A stretch of DNA of 64,000 nt from the NCBI RefSeq assembly GCF_001636315.1, contig NZ_KV440949.1, positions 5,350,084-5,414,083 of the forward strand. Reading direction: 5' to 3'. Below are positions 7,281 to 15,798 of the stretch, piece after piece. Within the stretch, counting starts at the first letter, position 1, and every line of letters starts with the position of its first letter. This DNA is from Neobacillus mesonae. Lineage in GTDB: Bacteria > Bacillota > Bacilli > Bacillales > Cytobacillaceae. The notes under the pieces were generated by a model. That model made no database searches. It was not told where the DNA came from and saw only the letters and a program-made list of their open reading frames with translations. The translations under genes were made by a program, and so were the position numbers.

Positions 7281-9794
7281 TTGAAGAAACAAGAGCTAAA
7301 AGTAGGAATCCTCTTTTCTTTGACAGGTACGACTAGTATTACGGAAATAGGGCAATATCAAGCCTGTTTATTAGCGATTCGTCATATAAATGATAGAGGT
7401 GGAATCAATGGCAAAATGCTGATTCCAATTGTGGAGGATGCCGGTTCTGACCCTGAAATTACATACCAGAAGGCTGAAAAAATGGTAATTAGAGACCAAG
7501 TAACAGCCATTATTGGCTGTTATACTGCGGCATGTAGAAAAAGTGTCATTCCAATTTTAGAGAAACATAATATTCTATTATTCTATCCTACCATTAATGA
7601 AGGTGGTGAACAGCATCCTAACATATTCTATAGCAATTCAACACCCAATCAGCAGCTAATAGATTTTATTCCTTGGCTCCTTCACAATGTAGGAACATCA
7701 TTTTACCTGTTAGGGTCAGATTATATTTACCCACGGGAAATCAATAAAATCATCCGTCGGTTAGTACAGGAGAACGGTGGTTCTATTTATGGGGAACATT
7801 ATGTACCATTAGGAAGCCAATATTTTCACAAGCAATTAAATGAAATTCGAAGTACGAACCCGGATATTATTTTTTCAACATTAGTTGGTGACAGTACGAT
7901 TAACTATTATCAGCAGCATGAAGAGCTTGGACTTCCGCAGGCGATTGCAAGTAACGTAACAGGTGAAACAGAAATTGAAGCAATTAACCCTAATGGGAAG
8001 ATAGACTATTACTCTTGTTTCTCATACTTTAATTCAATTGATACGGCACAAAATAGAAAGTTTCTAATGGAATTCAAAAGACTCTATGGAACCGATACCG
8101 TCAGCTCGGTCATGGAAAGTGCCTATAATAGTGTTTTTCTTCTTGCAGAGGCCTTGAAAAAAAGTTCTTCTCCAAAAACAGAATCCATTCGCCAAGCTTT
8201 AGCTGGACTATCCTTTGAAGCACCGCAAGGAAAGATTATGGTCGACCATATAAATCAGCATGTTTGGCTAAATTCACGTATTGGAAAAGTCAATGCAGCT
8301 GGTCAATTTACTATAATATGGGAATCAGATCAAATAATTTCTCCTATTCCATTCTTAGAAATTGAATCTTCATCTAGAAATAATCAGGAAAACATGGTAT
8401 TAACAGGAGAAAATTTGGAAAATAAAATCATACTGCATCTTCCCTTTTTCTCTGAATTAAACGAAAATCTAAAAAGGCATCCGATTTTAATATCCTACTT
8501 TGACTTGATTACTGACGCATTTGAAGGATTAACTAATGGGCAGCAGGATAGTTTACTGATTATTAAAAATGGGGAAATCTGCTATCTCAATCAAAATGCT
8601 TTAATGTTAAAAAAGCGCAAAGCCAAACTTGTTGAATCGGTTTTACAAGAACTTACTTTTGAAATTGGTAACAAAACAGAGTGGATCTTAAGACGAGATG
8701 ATAAAGAAGAAAGTTTTGAAATCAATATTAAAAGGAAAAATTCGTTATACTTTGTTTATTTCAAATCTCTTCCCCGTCCCTTACACCGTTATTCTTTTAA
8801 TAAGAGGAGTAATATAACAACCTATGATTTAATTGGATCAAATGAATTATTTTTAAAATCTGTACAGCTTGCCCGAACTGCAGCAAACATTCAAGCCAAC
8901 ACTCTTTTGCTTGGAGAAAGCGGGACTGGGAAAGAACTGTTTGCACGGGCTATTCATAATGAAAGTCCGCGAAAACACAAACCATTTATTGCTGTAAATT
9001 GTGCCGCAATTCCTAAAGAATTAATCAATTCTGAGCTCTTTGGATATGTAGATGGTGCCTTTACCGGAGCAAAAAAAGGAGGCAGCCCGGGAAAATTTGA
9101 AATCGCTAACGGAGGAACGCTTTTTCTGGATGAAATTGGGGATATGCCAATTGAATTGCAATCTTCGCTTTTAAGGACCTTACAGGAGAAAGAAGTAGTA
9201 CGCATAGGCGGTCACCAATCAATCCCTTTAGATGTACGTATAATTGCAGCAACCAACAAGAATCTGTCACAGGAAATTGCCTTTAATGGCTCTTTTAGAA
9301 GTGATTTATTTTATCGATTAAATGTCTTTACCATTGAACTAGCTCCACTTCGCCTAAGAATAGATGATATTAGCGCATTATGCAGCTATTATTTGTATGA
9401 ATTTAAGGGATTAACAGGTCAAGAAAAGGTGCTTTCTAAAGAAACCCTCAGCATTTTGAAGCAATACAATTGGCCAGGGAACATTCGGGAATTATGTAAT
9501 GCGATTGAAAGAGCGTCTTATTTGTCGGGACCATCCGTGACCATCTTACCAGAGCATTTACCTCAAGAAATAATTGAATATTCGAAAAGGCCGGTATTGA
9601 ACCAGAATGATTCCTTTAATCTTTCGATAAAAAGCATTCATGATATTAAGGAAATTAATTATGAAACAGAACGAGATTTTTATCTTAATGCTTTAATGAA
9701 CAACCGCGGCAATATTTCAAAAACTGCAAAGGAGCTTGGAATATCACGGACAACCCTTTATAAGAAGCTGAAAGATTACCAAATTCAGACGTAA
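7281..9794 (+). CDS. sigma-54-dependent activator with AmiC/UrtA-like amide-binding sensor domain
   Basis: Cytoplasmic one-component enhancer-binding protein. Residues about 1-350 form a periplasmic-binding-protein fold of the urea/short-chain-amide type (LKVGILFSLTGT start, no signal peptide). A linker region of about 150 residues follows, then a full AAA+ sigma-54 interaction domain with Walker A GESGTGKE (about 545), the GAFTGA loop (about 592) and Walker B-type TLFLDEIGD, then a C-terminal Fis-type HTH (KTAKELGISRTTLYKKL). The TTG at 7281 follows AAGGAG and begins at the domain; the earlier TTG at 7224 lacks such a site. It is divergent from the dimethylformamidase operon, so it probably senses the amide and activates that operon. 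Confidence 0.9.
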   Translation: MKKQELKVGILFSLTGTTSITEIGQYQACLLAIRHINDRGGINGKMLIPIVEDAGSDPEITYQKAEKMVIRDQVTAIIGCYTAACRKSVIPILEKHNILLFYPTINEGGEQHPNIFYSNSTPNQQLIDFIPWLLHNVGTSFYLLGSDYIYPREINKIIRRLVQENGGSIYGEHYVPLGSQYFHKQLNEIRSTNPDIIFSTLVGDSTINYYQQHEELGLPQAIASNVTGETEIEAINPNGKIDYYSCFSYFNSIDTAQNRKFLMEFKRLYGTDTVSSVMESAYNSVFLLAEALKKSSSPKTESIRQALAGLSFEAPQGKIMVDHINQHVWLNSRIGKVNAAGQFTIIWESDQIISPIPFLEIESSSRNNQENMVLTGENLENKIILHLPFFSELNENLKRHPILISYFDLITDAFEGLTNGQQDSLLIIKNGEICYLNQNALMLKKRKAKLVESVLQELTFEIGNKTEWILRRDDKEESFEINIKRKNSLYFVYFKSLPRPLHRYSFNKRSNITTYDLIGSNELFLKSVQLARTAANIQANTLLLGESGTGKELFARAIHNESPRKHKPFIAVNCAAIPKELINSELFGYVDGAFTGAKKGGSPGKFEIANGGTLFLDEIGDMPIELQSSLLRTLQEKEVVRIGGHQSIPLDVRIIAATNKNLSQEIAFNGSFRSDLFYRLNVFTIELAPLRLRIDDISALCSYYLYEFKGLTGQEKVLSKETLSILKQYNWPGNIRELCNAIERASYLSGPSVTILPEHLPQEIIEYSKRPVLNQNDSFNLSIKSIHDIKEINYETERDFYLNALMNNRGNISKTAKELGISRTTLYKKLKDYQIQT

Positions 9795-9813
9795 AAAAAT
9801 TATTCTAAGCCTA

Positions 9814-9842
9814 GCACCATTCAATAAACGAATGGTGCCTTT
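9814..9842 (+). terminator. rho-independent terminator after the sigma-54 activator
   Basis: Perfect 9-bp stem GCACCATTC / GAATGGTGC with a 7-base loop followed by CTTTTC, 19 bases after the activator stop codon. Confidence 0.85.
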
Positions 9843-9885
9843 TCATGGTCTAAAACTGCCAATTAATCAATATTTTAAACATATA

Positions 9886-9916
9886 GGGTGAGTTCTTTAA
9901 ATGAAACGCCTCACCC
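9886..9916. repeat. short inverted repeat upstream of small ORF
   Basis: GGGTGAG (9886-9892) and CTCACCC (9910-9916) can pair around a 17-base loop just upstream of the small gene at 9957. There is no T-run, so it may be a leader structure rather than a terminator. Confidence 0.35.
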
Positions 9917-9956
9917 TTCGTGTTTACGTATTAGAATTTTGAGGGGAGAATCGAAA

Positions 9957-10178
9957 ATGGTTGTCATTCACTTTCTCGAAAATAAAACGGTTGTTTTAAG
10001 CCAGCTGGTTAAACAAATTCCTTCCGTCGATGAAAATATCCGAATTAAAGGCCGCAAAGGAAAAGTGACAAATGTTGAGAAAGTTAAAGAAAATGTTTAC
10101 CACGTACATGTTGTTTTTGAACAGGTGAAAAAGGTTCAACTAGCATCAGCGAAGGATAACAAGAGCAAAAAAAGATAA
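9957..10178 (+). CDS. small basic conserved-looking protein
   Basis: A 73-residue, Lys/Val-rich protein of unknown function. The frame is open from 9888, but the ATG at 9957 has GGGGAG about 8 bases upstream and is preferred. The alternating hydrophobic/charged pattern (VVIHFLENKTVVLSQLV, then IRIKGRKGKVTNVEKV) suggests a small beta-rich fold with a basic tail (ASAKDNKSKKR), possibly nucleic-acid binding. It stands alone between the activator's terminator and a region without clear genes. No family could be named. Confidence 0.6.
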   Translation: MVVIHFLENKTVVLSQLVKQIPSVDENIRIKGRKGKVTNVEKVKENVYHVHVVFEQVKKVQLASAKDNKSKKR

Positions 10179-10410
10179 AAGGGTACCATTTAATCAAATA
10201 GCTCTTTTGTATTTTGTATTAATAATTGAACGAGGCGGGATGCTTCATTTAGTGAAGGTAATGCTAGAGCAATATGTCTGCTATAATCTGTTTCCAATGG
10301 TCTTATGTTCTCCTTCGGGAAAGACAGTTTTTTTAACGAGAGTACATGGAAAAAGGTGTCATATATCCACAAGAACTTACAAACAAACCAGCAAGCTGTA
10401 GAATAAAAAA

Positions 10411-10463
10411 AGGTCAGGCTTCAGCAGGTTAATCCATTAACTTGCAGGGGTCTGACCTTTTTT
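10411..10463 (+). terminator. long hairpin with T-run
   Basis: AGGTCAG (10411-10417) and CTGACCT (10452-10458), extended by flanking A and T runs, form a stem around a loop containing a further short pairing, followed by T7. It would terminate plus-strand transcripts ending in this gap. Confidence 0.6.
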
Positions 10464-10477
10464 TAAAAACCTGAAAA

Positions 10478-10490
10478 GGTGTCAGGCACC
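10478..10490. repeat. GGTGTCAGGCACC motif, single copy
   Basis: Thirteen-base imperfect palindrome identical to the arms of the hairpin at 11642-11684, here as one arm only, 58 bp before the GTG of the following membrane protein gene. Confidence 0.6.
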
Positions 10491-10547
10491 ATCCCCTTTA
10501 TATATGATATAATCTAATAGTTATTTTAATTTAAAAGGTGATGGGTT

Positions 10548-11660
10548 GTGTTTTATTTCTGGCTTTTGTTGATTTTAGCGGTAGGTATAGGCTGGCTTTT
10601 CTTTTATAAAAAAATCTATATCCAAACCTCCACGATGGCTGCTGTAATGGCATTTGGAATTTTTACAGAAGGTGTCCTTCTTAATCATTTTGGTGTTCGT
10701 TTTTTTCACAGCAGCTTCGGAAAAATTCTTAGTATTTGTAATCTTTCCATCTGGATCGCTTTTATTGAATCTTTTTTCATAGCATTCATTAATGGCAGAT
10801 TTAAAAAGCTTCATTACACAAATCAGATCAATCGTTTTGGCATTGGAACTTGGGTTGCCGGAACATCGATATGCGGGATTATACTGTATAAACAATTTGT
10901 GGAATGGCGAACGATTTCTGAAGTCATAACTTTCCTAAATATTTTGTTGTGGGTTACATATATCGGAATAAGTTTAAAAACATTTATTGAAATCTACCGG
11001 ACAAAATTATATGGAAAAGTGCACGGCATTATACTTTTGACAACCGTCAGTACGCAATCGATTGTCCTTTTAATGACTACAGTATTTAAAAATTTTCCGA
11101 TTTCCGCCACCCTTTCATTTCTGTTTATCGGTTTTGGCTTTTATTTACTTTCTGTTTTTATCATTTTTTATCGTTATGGAACGACTTCCTGGTCAATTGA
11201 AGCCGATTGGAACAACACAAACTGTATTGTGCATGGTGCATTATCCATTTCAGGAATCGCCTGTATGATGTCAGCGGTTGTCCCTTTTGAAATAATACGA
11301 ACGATTTGGTGGTTGTCAGCTGCTATGTTTTTAGCGGTTGAATCGATTGAAGTTTATAGATTGGTTAGGCGGATCCAGCTTCTTGGAGTGAAAAAAGGTT
11401 TGTTTATATACGATGTGACTCAATGGAGCAGAATATTTACGTTTGCCATGTTCTATACGTTCACATCCTTTTTCCACCCGCACTTCTCCATCATTCAACA
11501 AGTCAAGCATGCGGTCCTATCTATTGGAGTATGGATCATCATCCTACTTTTGAGTGTCGAAATTATCTTATGTGCCGATTATATGTTGAAATTAATAAAA
11601 AAATCTTCACAAAAAATTGGCAGCAACCAAAACATTGGAAAGGTGTCAGGCACCATGTGA
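10548..11660 (+). CDS. polytopic membrane protein of unknown function
   Basis: A 370-residue integral membrane protein with about 10 hydrophobic segments spread over the whole length (for example WLLLILAVGIGWLFF near the start and VWIIILLLSVEIILC near the end) and short charged loops. It starts with GTG after AAAGGTGATGG. No transporter or enzyme motif was recognised. The final residues (GKVSGTM) are encoded by the left arm of a GGTGTCAGGCACC terminator hairpin, and the stop codon lies in that hairpin's loop, so the C-terminus probably derives from the repeat rather than the ancestral gene. Confidence 0.75.
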   Translation: MFYFWLLLILAVGIGWLFFYKKIYIQTSTMAAVMAFGIFTEGVLLNHFGVRFFHSSFGKILSICNLSIWIAFIESFFIAFINGRFKKLHYTNQINRFGIGTWVAGTSICGIILYKQFVEWRTISEVITFLNILLWVTYIGISLKTFIEIYRTKLYGKVHGIILLTTVSTQSIVLLMTTVFKNFPISATLSFLFIGFGFYLLSVFIIFYRYGTTSWSIEADWNNTNCIVHGALSISGIACMMSAVVPFEIIRTIWWLSAAMFLAVESIEVYRLVRRIQLLGVKKGLFIYDVTQWSRIFTFAMFYTFTSFFHPHFSIIQQVKHAVLSIGVWIIILLLSVEIILCADYMLKLIKKSSQKIGSNQNIGKVSGTM

Positions 11661-11692
11661 AATTTTCACAAGGTGCCTGACACCCCTTTTTT
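11642..11692 (+). terminator. GGTGTCAGGCACC palindromic terminator
   Basis: Perfect 13-bp arms GGTGTCAGGCACC (11642-11654) and GGTGCCTGACACC (11672-11684), with an internal GTGAAA/TTTCAC pairing, followed by CCTTTTTTT. It overlaps the 3' end of the membrane-protein gene. Confidence 0.9.
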
Positions 11693-11703
11693 TAAGGATT
11701 AAC

Positions 11704-13131
11704 CTATAAGAGCCCCTCTTCCATCATTTGAAGCATTTCGCTGTTGGCATGGAGTATGTCTTGTTTGGCGCGTGTGCTTACTTCTTTTGCTGCCTGCTGT
11801 GCTTCTAAAATAGCATTTCTAGTATCAATTGTAGTTATTTGGCGGTTTTCCATAATGATTTGGCCATCGATGATACTTGTTTCCACTTCATGTCCTCTTG
11901 CAGAATAAACTAGATTAGGAATAATATTTCGAATTGGATCGACGAATAGTGGTGAAAGCGTCGGTTCGAGCAAGTTGATTAAGATAATATCAGCTTTCTT
12001 TCCTTTCCTTAAAGATCCGACTTCATGATCCATCCCCATTACCTTCGCCGCTTCAATGGTAGCTAACCTTAGTGATAATGCTGCTGGAAAGACCGTTGGG
12101 TTTGAACGCTTAACTTTATTTAAAATGGCCGCAAATTTCATCTCATTAAACATATTATTGCAATTATTTCCTGGCGCTTGGTCTGAACCTAACCCCGCCA
12201 TTCCCCCACTTTCAATAAATTTTAATACGGGCGGAACCATTCCATCTATGATACCGATGCTCCCGGAGCAATAGACCATCCCTGCCCCACTCTTGGCTAC
12301 AACCTCTGTTTCTTGGTCGGTTGCCTCCGTTAAATGGACTGCAATTAGACGTTCGTTTAAATATCCGAGTTCTTCCAAGAAAGCAATACTTCTTTTTCCG
12401 TACCTTTTTACCATTTGATCAATTTCACGGTCACCTTGGGCAACATGCATATGAAGCTTGGTATTGTATTTTTCGGCTAAACCTTTCATTTCTTTCAGAA
12501 GTTCCACACTTAATAAATCTGGGCCATGTGGACCAAGGATACACGTAATTCTACCATTCGCACTCTCATGGTATTTTTCTATCAGCGAAAGATTATTCGA
12601 AAGCTTTTGTTCCCCTATTTCTGTATAAAAAGGATACAGCTCGCCAACGGGAACGTCTCCAATATTATCGGGAATTTCATTTACAAGCTCGGCAACACGT
12701 GCACGGGCCCCTATTTTTATATAATTTTCCACCAAATGATTCATCGAACGATCGTAATCACAAAAAGTAGTTGTTCCAGCTTGAATCCCTTCAATGATAT
12801 TCACCATGGATCCTTTTTTACTATCTTCTATTGTTACATGTTTCATAAATGGCCACAGCCCTTTTTGCATCCAATGATGAATATCTTGTGCAACACCGCG
12901 GAGCAGAGCCAAACCCGTATGAATATGAGCATCGATTAATCCCGGCATAACCAGCTTATCTTTTGCGTCGATCTCTCTCTCCGCTGTATAACCCCGGGTA
13001 ATTTCTAATGTTGAACCCACCGCCTGTATTGTATTTCCTTTTATAGCCACAGCTCCGTTTTCAATTAAGCCAACCCCCCTCCCTTCCATCGTCATCACAA
13101 GCCCATTTTTAATAATTAAATCAACTTTCAT
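11704..13131 (-). CDS. ATZ/TRZ-type metal-dependent amidohydrolase (deaminase-like)
   Basis: Cytoplasmic amidohydrolase-superfamily enzyme (475 aa) of the SAH/MTA/guanine-deaminase and chlorohydrolase branch. Metal ligands are visible: His69 and His71 in DAHIH, a His in HMHVAQ (about residue 232), a His in AVHLTE (about 270) and the catalytic Asp in GLGSDQAPG (about 320). The flanking composite beta-sandwich is formed by the N-terminus (LIIKNGLVMTM) and C-terminus (KKADIILINL). A GGAGG site precedes the ATG. It is divergent from the guanidine-enzyme/ABC operon with a 151-bp shared AT-rich promoter region, so it probably acts in the same pathway, perhaps deaminating a product or cyclic precursor. 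Confidence 0.87.
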   Translation of the reverse strand: MKVDLIIKNGLVMTMEGRGVGLIENGAVAIKGNTIQAVGSTLEITRGYTAEREIDAKDKLVMPGLIDAHIHTGLALLRGVAQDIHHWMQKGLWPFMKHVTIEDSKKGSMVNIIEGIQAGTTTFCDYDRSMNHLVENYIKIGARARVAELVNEIPDNIGDVPVGELYPFYTEIGEQKLSNNLSLIEKYHESANGRITCILGPHGPDLLSVELLKEMKGLAEKYNTKLHMHVAQGDREIDQMVKRYGKRSIAFLEELGYLNERLIAVHLTEATDQETEVVAKSGAGMVYCSGSIGIIDGMVPPVLKFIESGGMAGLGSDQAPGNNCNNMFNEMKFAAILNKVKRSNPTVFPAALSLRLATIEAAKVMGMDHEVGSLRKGKKADIILINLLEPTLSPLFVDPIRNIIPNLVYSARGHEVETSIIDGQIIMENRQITTIDTRNAILEAQQAAKEVSTRAKQDILHANSEMLQMMEEGLL

Positions 13132-13282
13132 ATTCGCAATACCTCCTAATTCTTTGGAACTATTTCCATATTCTGATTGTCAATCTCTAAAAATAAAATA
13201 TTTTTTGAAGAATAATATTTTACACTCTTTAAAATTTTTAGAATTTTATGCTAATATATTTATAATACAAGGAGGTGGGTCA

Positions 13283-14227
13283 ATGAGTCTAGTGAAAATA
13301 CAAGGAGAACGATGGTTTCCATCAGAAAATTCATTTCAGTCAGAAATGCCTTCCCTTTGGGGGAATTGGTATTGTGATTCAGAAATTGGAAAATTGCGTG
13401 CCGTTCTATTAAGAAGGCCCGGAAAAGAAATTGAAAGAGTAACACAAACAAACTTCTCCCAATATCGCTGGAAAGCACCAATGAATGTAGAAAAAGCGAG
13501 AGCTGAACATGACCAATTAGCGGGTATTTACCGCTCCCATGGTGTTGATGTCCATTATGTAGAGGAAGCACATCCAGAGCGCCCGAACTCTCTTTTTATG
13601 AGAGATCAAGTGTTTATGACGCCGGAGGGAGCGATTGTTTGCCGCCTAGGTATTTCTGCCCGCCGCGGTGAGGAACGATATGCAGCCAAAGCTTTGGGCG
13701 AAATTGGTGTTCCAATTATTAAAACGATCAACGGTGACGGTATTTTTGATGGTGCTTGTGGAATGTGGGTCGACCGGGAAACGGTTCTTATTGGTACTGG
13801 ATCACGGGCCAATAAGAGTGGTGCTGAACAGGTCGAGGCAGAATTACGGAATCTTGGCGTCAAGTACATAGTTCCGTTTGAAATTCCATATGGACATGCT
13901 CACTTAGATGGCCTGATCAATATTGCGGACCGCAAAATTGCAGCGCTCTTCCCTTGGCAGGTTCCGTATGATGTAGTAAAAGTTTTCCTAGAAAGAGATT
14001 TTAAGATTATCGAAGCAACTAACACTGACGAAATTAAGACAAATGCTTGTATCAACTTTGTCGCATTAGAGCCTGGTAAGGTTGTAATGCCTGCCAATTG
14101 CCCGGAAATGAAGGCGAAATTAGAGGATGCTGGAGTTACTGTTATCGAAGTTGAGGTTACGGAAATTCTAAAGGGTTGGGGTGCAATTCATTGCATGACC
14201 GCCTTCTTAAACAGAGACCCAGTCTAA
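13283..14227 (+). CDS. guanidine-modifying enzyme (amidinotransferase/DDAH/arginine deiminase superfamily), paralogue 1
   Basis: A 314-residue pentein-fold enzyme expected to hydrolyse or transfer an amidino group from a guanidino compound. Superfamily landmarks are Asp108 in LFMRD, the FDGAC block (155-159) where relatives usually have EGGD, His207 and Asp209 in HAHLDG, and nucleophilic Cys304 in GAIHC. It starts at an ATG after AAGGAGG, although the frame is open from 13154. It is the first gene of a cluster with an ABC transporter and a second paralogue about 55-60% alike. Substrate is unknown; the Asp-to-Cys change in the EGGD block argues against simple arginine deiminase or dimethylarginine hydrolase. 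Confidence 0.88.
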   Translation: MSLVKIQGERWFPSENSFQSEMPSLWGNWYCDSEIGKLRAVLLRRPGKEIERVTQTNFSQYRWKAPMNVEKARAEHDQLAGIYRSHGVDVHYVEEAHPERPNSLFMRDQVFMTPEGAIVCRLGISARRGEERYAAKALGEIGVPIIKTINGDGIFDGACGMWVDRETVLIGTGSRANKSGAEQVEAELRNLGVKYIVPFEIPYGHAHLDGLINIADRKIAALFPWQVPYDVVKVFLERDFKIIEATNTDEIKTNACINFVALEPGKVVMPANCPEMKAKLEDAGVTVIEVEVTEILKGWGAIHCMTAFLNRDPV

Positions 14228-14251
14228 AAACACTAGCGAGGTGAATGGAAG

Positions 14252-15073
14252 ATGAAAAAATTATTAGCTATTTTACTAGTTTCAATCATGGTCATCATGA
14301 CTGGTTGCACCCAATCTACTTCAGTTGGTGAAAAACAACAGTCCACTATTGATAAAGTTTTAAAAGCGAAGAAGCTTGTTGTCGGAACGGCACCAGGATA
14401 TTTTCCTTTTGAAATGAAAAACACCAAAGGCGAATTTATTGGTTATGACATTGATACAGCGAAAGCAATCGCCGATTCATTAGGAGTGAAAGTAGAATTT
14501 AAGCAATTTGGTTTTGATGGCTTAATCCCTGCTCTTAAAACAGGTGAAATCGATATGATTATTGCGGGAATGACCATCCGCGGCGATCGTGCCTTATCTG
14601 TAAGTTTTGCTGATCCTTATTTTAGTACAGGTCAAGTATTAATGCTTCCTAAGAAAGACACAACAACAAAATCATGGGAAGATCTTGATAAGCCAGGTAA
14701 GAAAATTGCCGTTTCTTTGGGTACAACCGGTGCTTTGTTAGCTAAACAAATTTTCAAAAATGCGGAAGTTAAAGACTTTGAAGACTTCCCTGCTGCTTCA
14801 ATGGCACTTGTTCAGGGACAAGCTGATGGTATTATTTATGATGAACCAGGTATTCGTTCTTACGAAGGAATGAACCCTGGTAGCGTTCGCGGAGTCTATG
14901 ACCTTATTTCAAAAGAAAATTTAGGAATTGCTGTTCGTAAAGATGATTTAGAAACTGTTCAATGGCTTAACTCATTCGTATCTTCATATAAGGGCAGCCC
15001 GAAAGAATTAGAATCTTTTGCTAAATGGTTTGAAAATGTTGATTGGATGAAAGAAGTAGAACAGAAAAAATAA
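14252..15073 (+). CDS. polar amino acid-type ABC transporter substrate-binding lipoprotein
   Basis: Type 3 solute-binding protein (273 aa), anchored to the outer face of the membrane. The signal peptide ends in a lipobox IMTGC with lipidated Cys19. The mature part has the usual start of the family (DKVLKAKKLVVGTAPGYFPFEM) split here as KLVVGTAPGYFPFEM, and the two-lobe pattern with GYDIDTAKAIA and GTTGALLAKQIF. It lies 24 bp after the first guanidine-enzyme gene and before its permease and ATPase, so the ligand is probably the guanidino or amino-acid-like substrate of those enzymes. Confidence 0.92.
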   Translation: MKKLLAILLVSIMVIMTGCTQSTSVGEKQQSTIDKVLKAKKLVVGTAPGYFPFEMKNTKGEFIGYDIDTAKAIADSLGVKVEFKQFGFDGLIPALKTGEIDMIIAGMTIRGDRALSVSFADPYFSTGQVLMLPKKDTTTKSWEDLDKPGKKIAVSLGTTGALLAKQIFKNAEVKDFEDFPAASMALVQGQADGIIYDEPGIRSYEGMNPGSVRGVYDLISKENLGIAVRKDDLETVQWLNSFVSSYKGSPKELESFAKWFENVDWMKEVEQKK

Positions 15074-15098
15074 GTAAACATCTTAGGAGGCCTATTCT

Positions 15099-15758
15099 AT
15101 GGTATATCAAACAGATTGGAGTGTTATTCCAAATAACATAGGGCTTTTCCTAGAGGGGCTATGGCTGACGCTGGAAATTTCAGCGTTAGCTCTCCTTTTT
15201 AGTATCCCAATAGGAATCATTGTAGGTTTATTACGAATTTCTAGGAATAAATTAGTTTCGTTTATTGCCACAGCATATATCGAGGTGATGAGAGGGATTC
15301 CGCTTCTTGTATTATTATTATGGATTTTCTTTGTTTTAGGACAATTTTTAAGCCTTGGGCCCTATTGGTCAGCCGTGTTAGGTTTGGCTACATTTTCAGG
15401 GGCATTCGTTGCTGAAATCGTCCGTGCCGGTATTCAATCGGTACCAAAAGGACAAATGGAAGCCGCCCGCTCCTCCGGGATGAAGTACTCACAAGCGATG
15501 AGACTGATCATTCTGCCACAGGCGTTCCGGAAGGTATTACCGCCACTAGCCTCACAATTTATTATTTTGATTAAAGATTCATCACTCGTATCGGTTATCT
15601 CTGTAGTAGACTTAACGCTTGTTTCAAAAAACCTGGTAGCTACCTCTTTCCGATCTCTAGAAGTTTGGACATTTGTTGCCCTACTTTACTTTTTAATAAC
15701 CTTTACTCTATCACAAATCATTCGCTACTTTGAGAAGAAATATCAGGTTTCAGAATAA
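15099..15758 (+). CDS. polar amino acid-type ABC transporter permease
   Basis: HisM/GlnP-family membrane permease of 219 residues with about five hydrophobic spans. The EAA loop that contacts the ATPase is at about residues 124-145 (EAARSSGMKYSQAMRLIILP). The GGAGG site and 25-bp gap after the binding-protein gene indicate one operon. As the only permease gene present, it would form a homodimer. Confidence 0.92.
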   Translation: MVYQTDWSVIPNNIGLFLEGLWLTLEISALALLFSIPIGIIVGLLRISRNKLVSFIATAYIEVMRGIPLLVLLLWIFFVLGQFLSLGPYWSAVLGLATFSGAFVAEIVRAGIQSVPKGQMEAARSSGMKYSQAMRLIILPQAFRKVLPPLASQFIILIKDSSLVSVISVVDLTLVSKNLVATSFRSLEVWTFVALLYFLITFTLSQIIRYFEKKYQVSE

Positions 15759-15798
15759 TACACTCTTCCCTTCATGAGATATTAAAGGAGTGACATAA

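Larger units (their letters stand above)
10179..10547. other. gene-poor stretch
   Basis: Contains no ORF with a convincing start. A minus-strand 60-codon frame (10190-10372) has plausible composition but no ribosome-binding site and could be a gene remnant. The right half holds a long-loop hairpin and a GGTGTCAGGCACC motif. Confidence 0.5.

Noticed and set aside
10190..10372. 60-codon minus-strand frame
   Set aside because: Composition is plausible, but there is no ribosome-binding site and no recognisable family; at most a remnant.
11642..11684. GGTGTCAGGCACC palindrome as a phage attachment site
   Set aside because: It has terminator form with a T-run, and no integrase or phage genes are in the window.
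12526..12939. 137-codon plus-strand frame
   Set aside because: Lies wholly antisense inside the well-supported amidohydrolase gene and has no family-like features.
13132..13282. Guanidine riboswitch before the guanidine-enzyme operon
   Set aside because: The 151-bp region is very AT-rich and shows no conserved GC-rich stem pattern or terminator typical of guanidine riboswitches.
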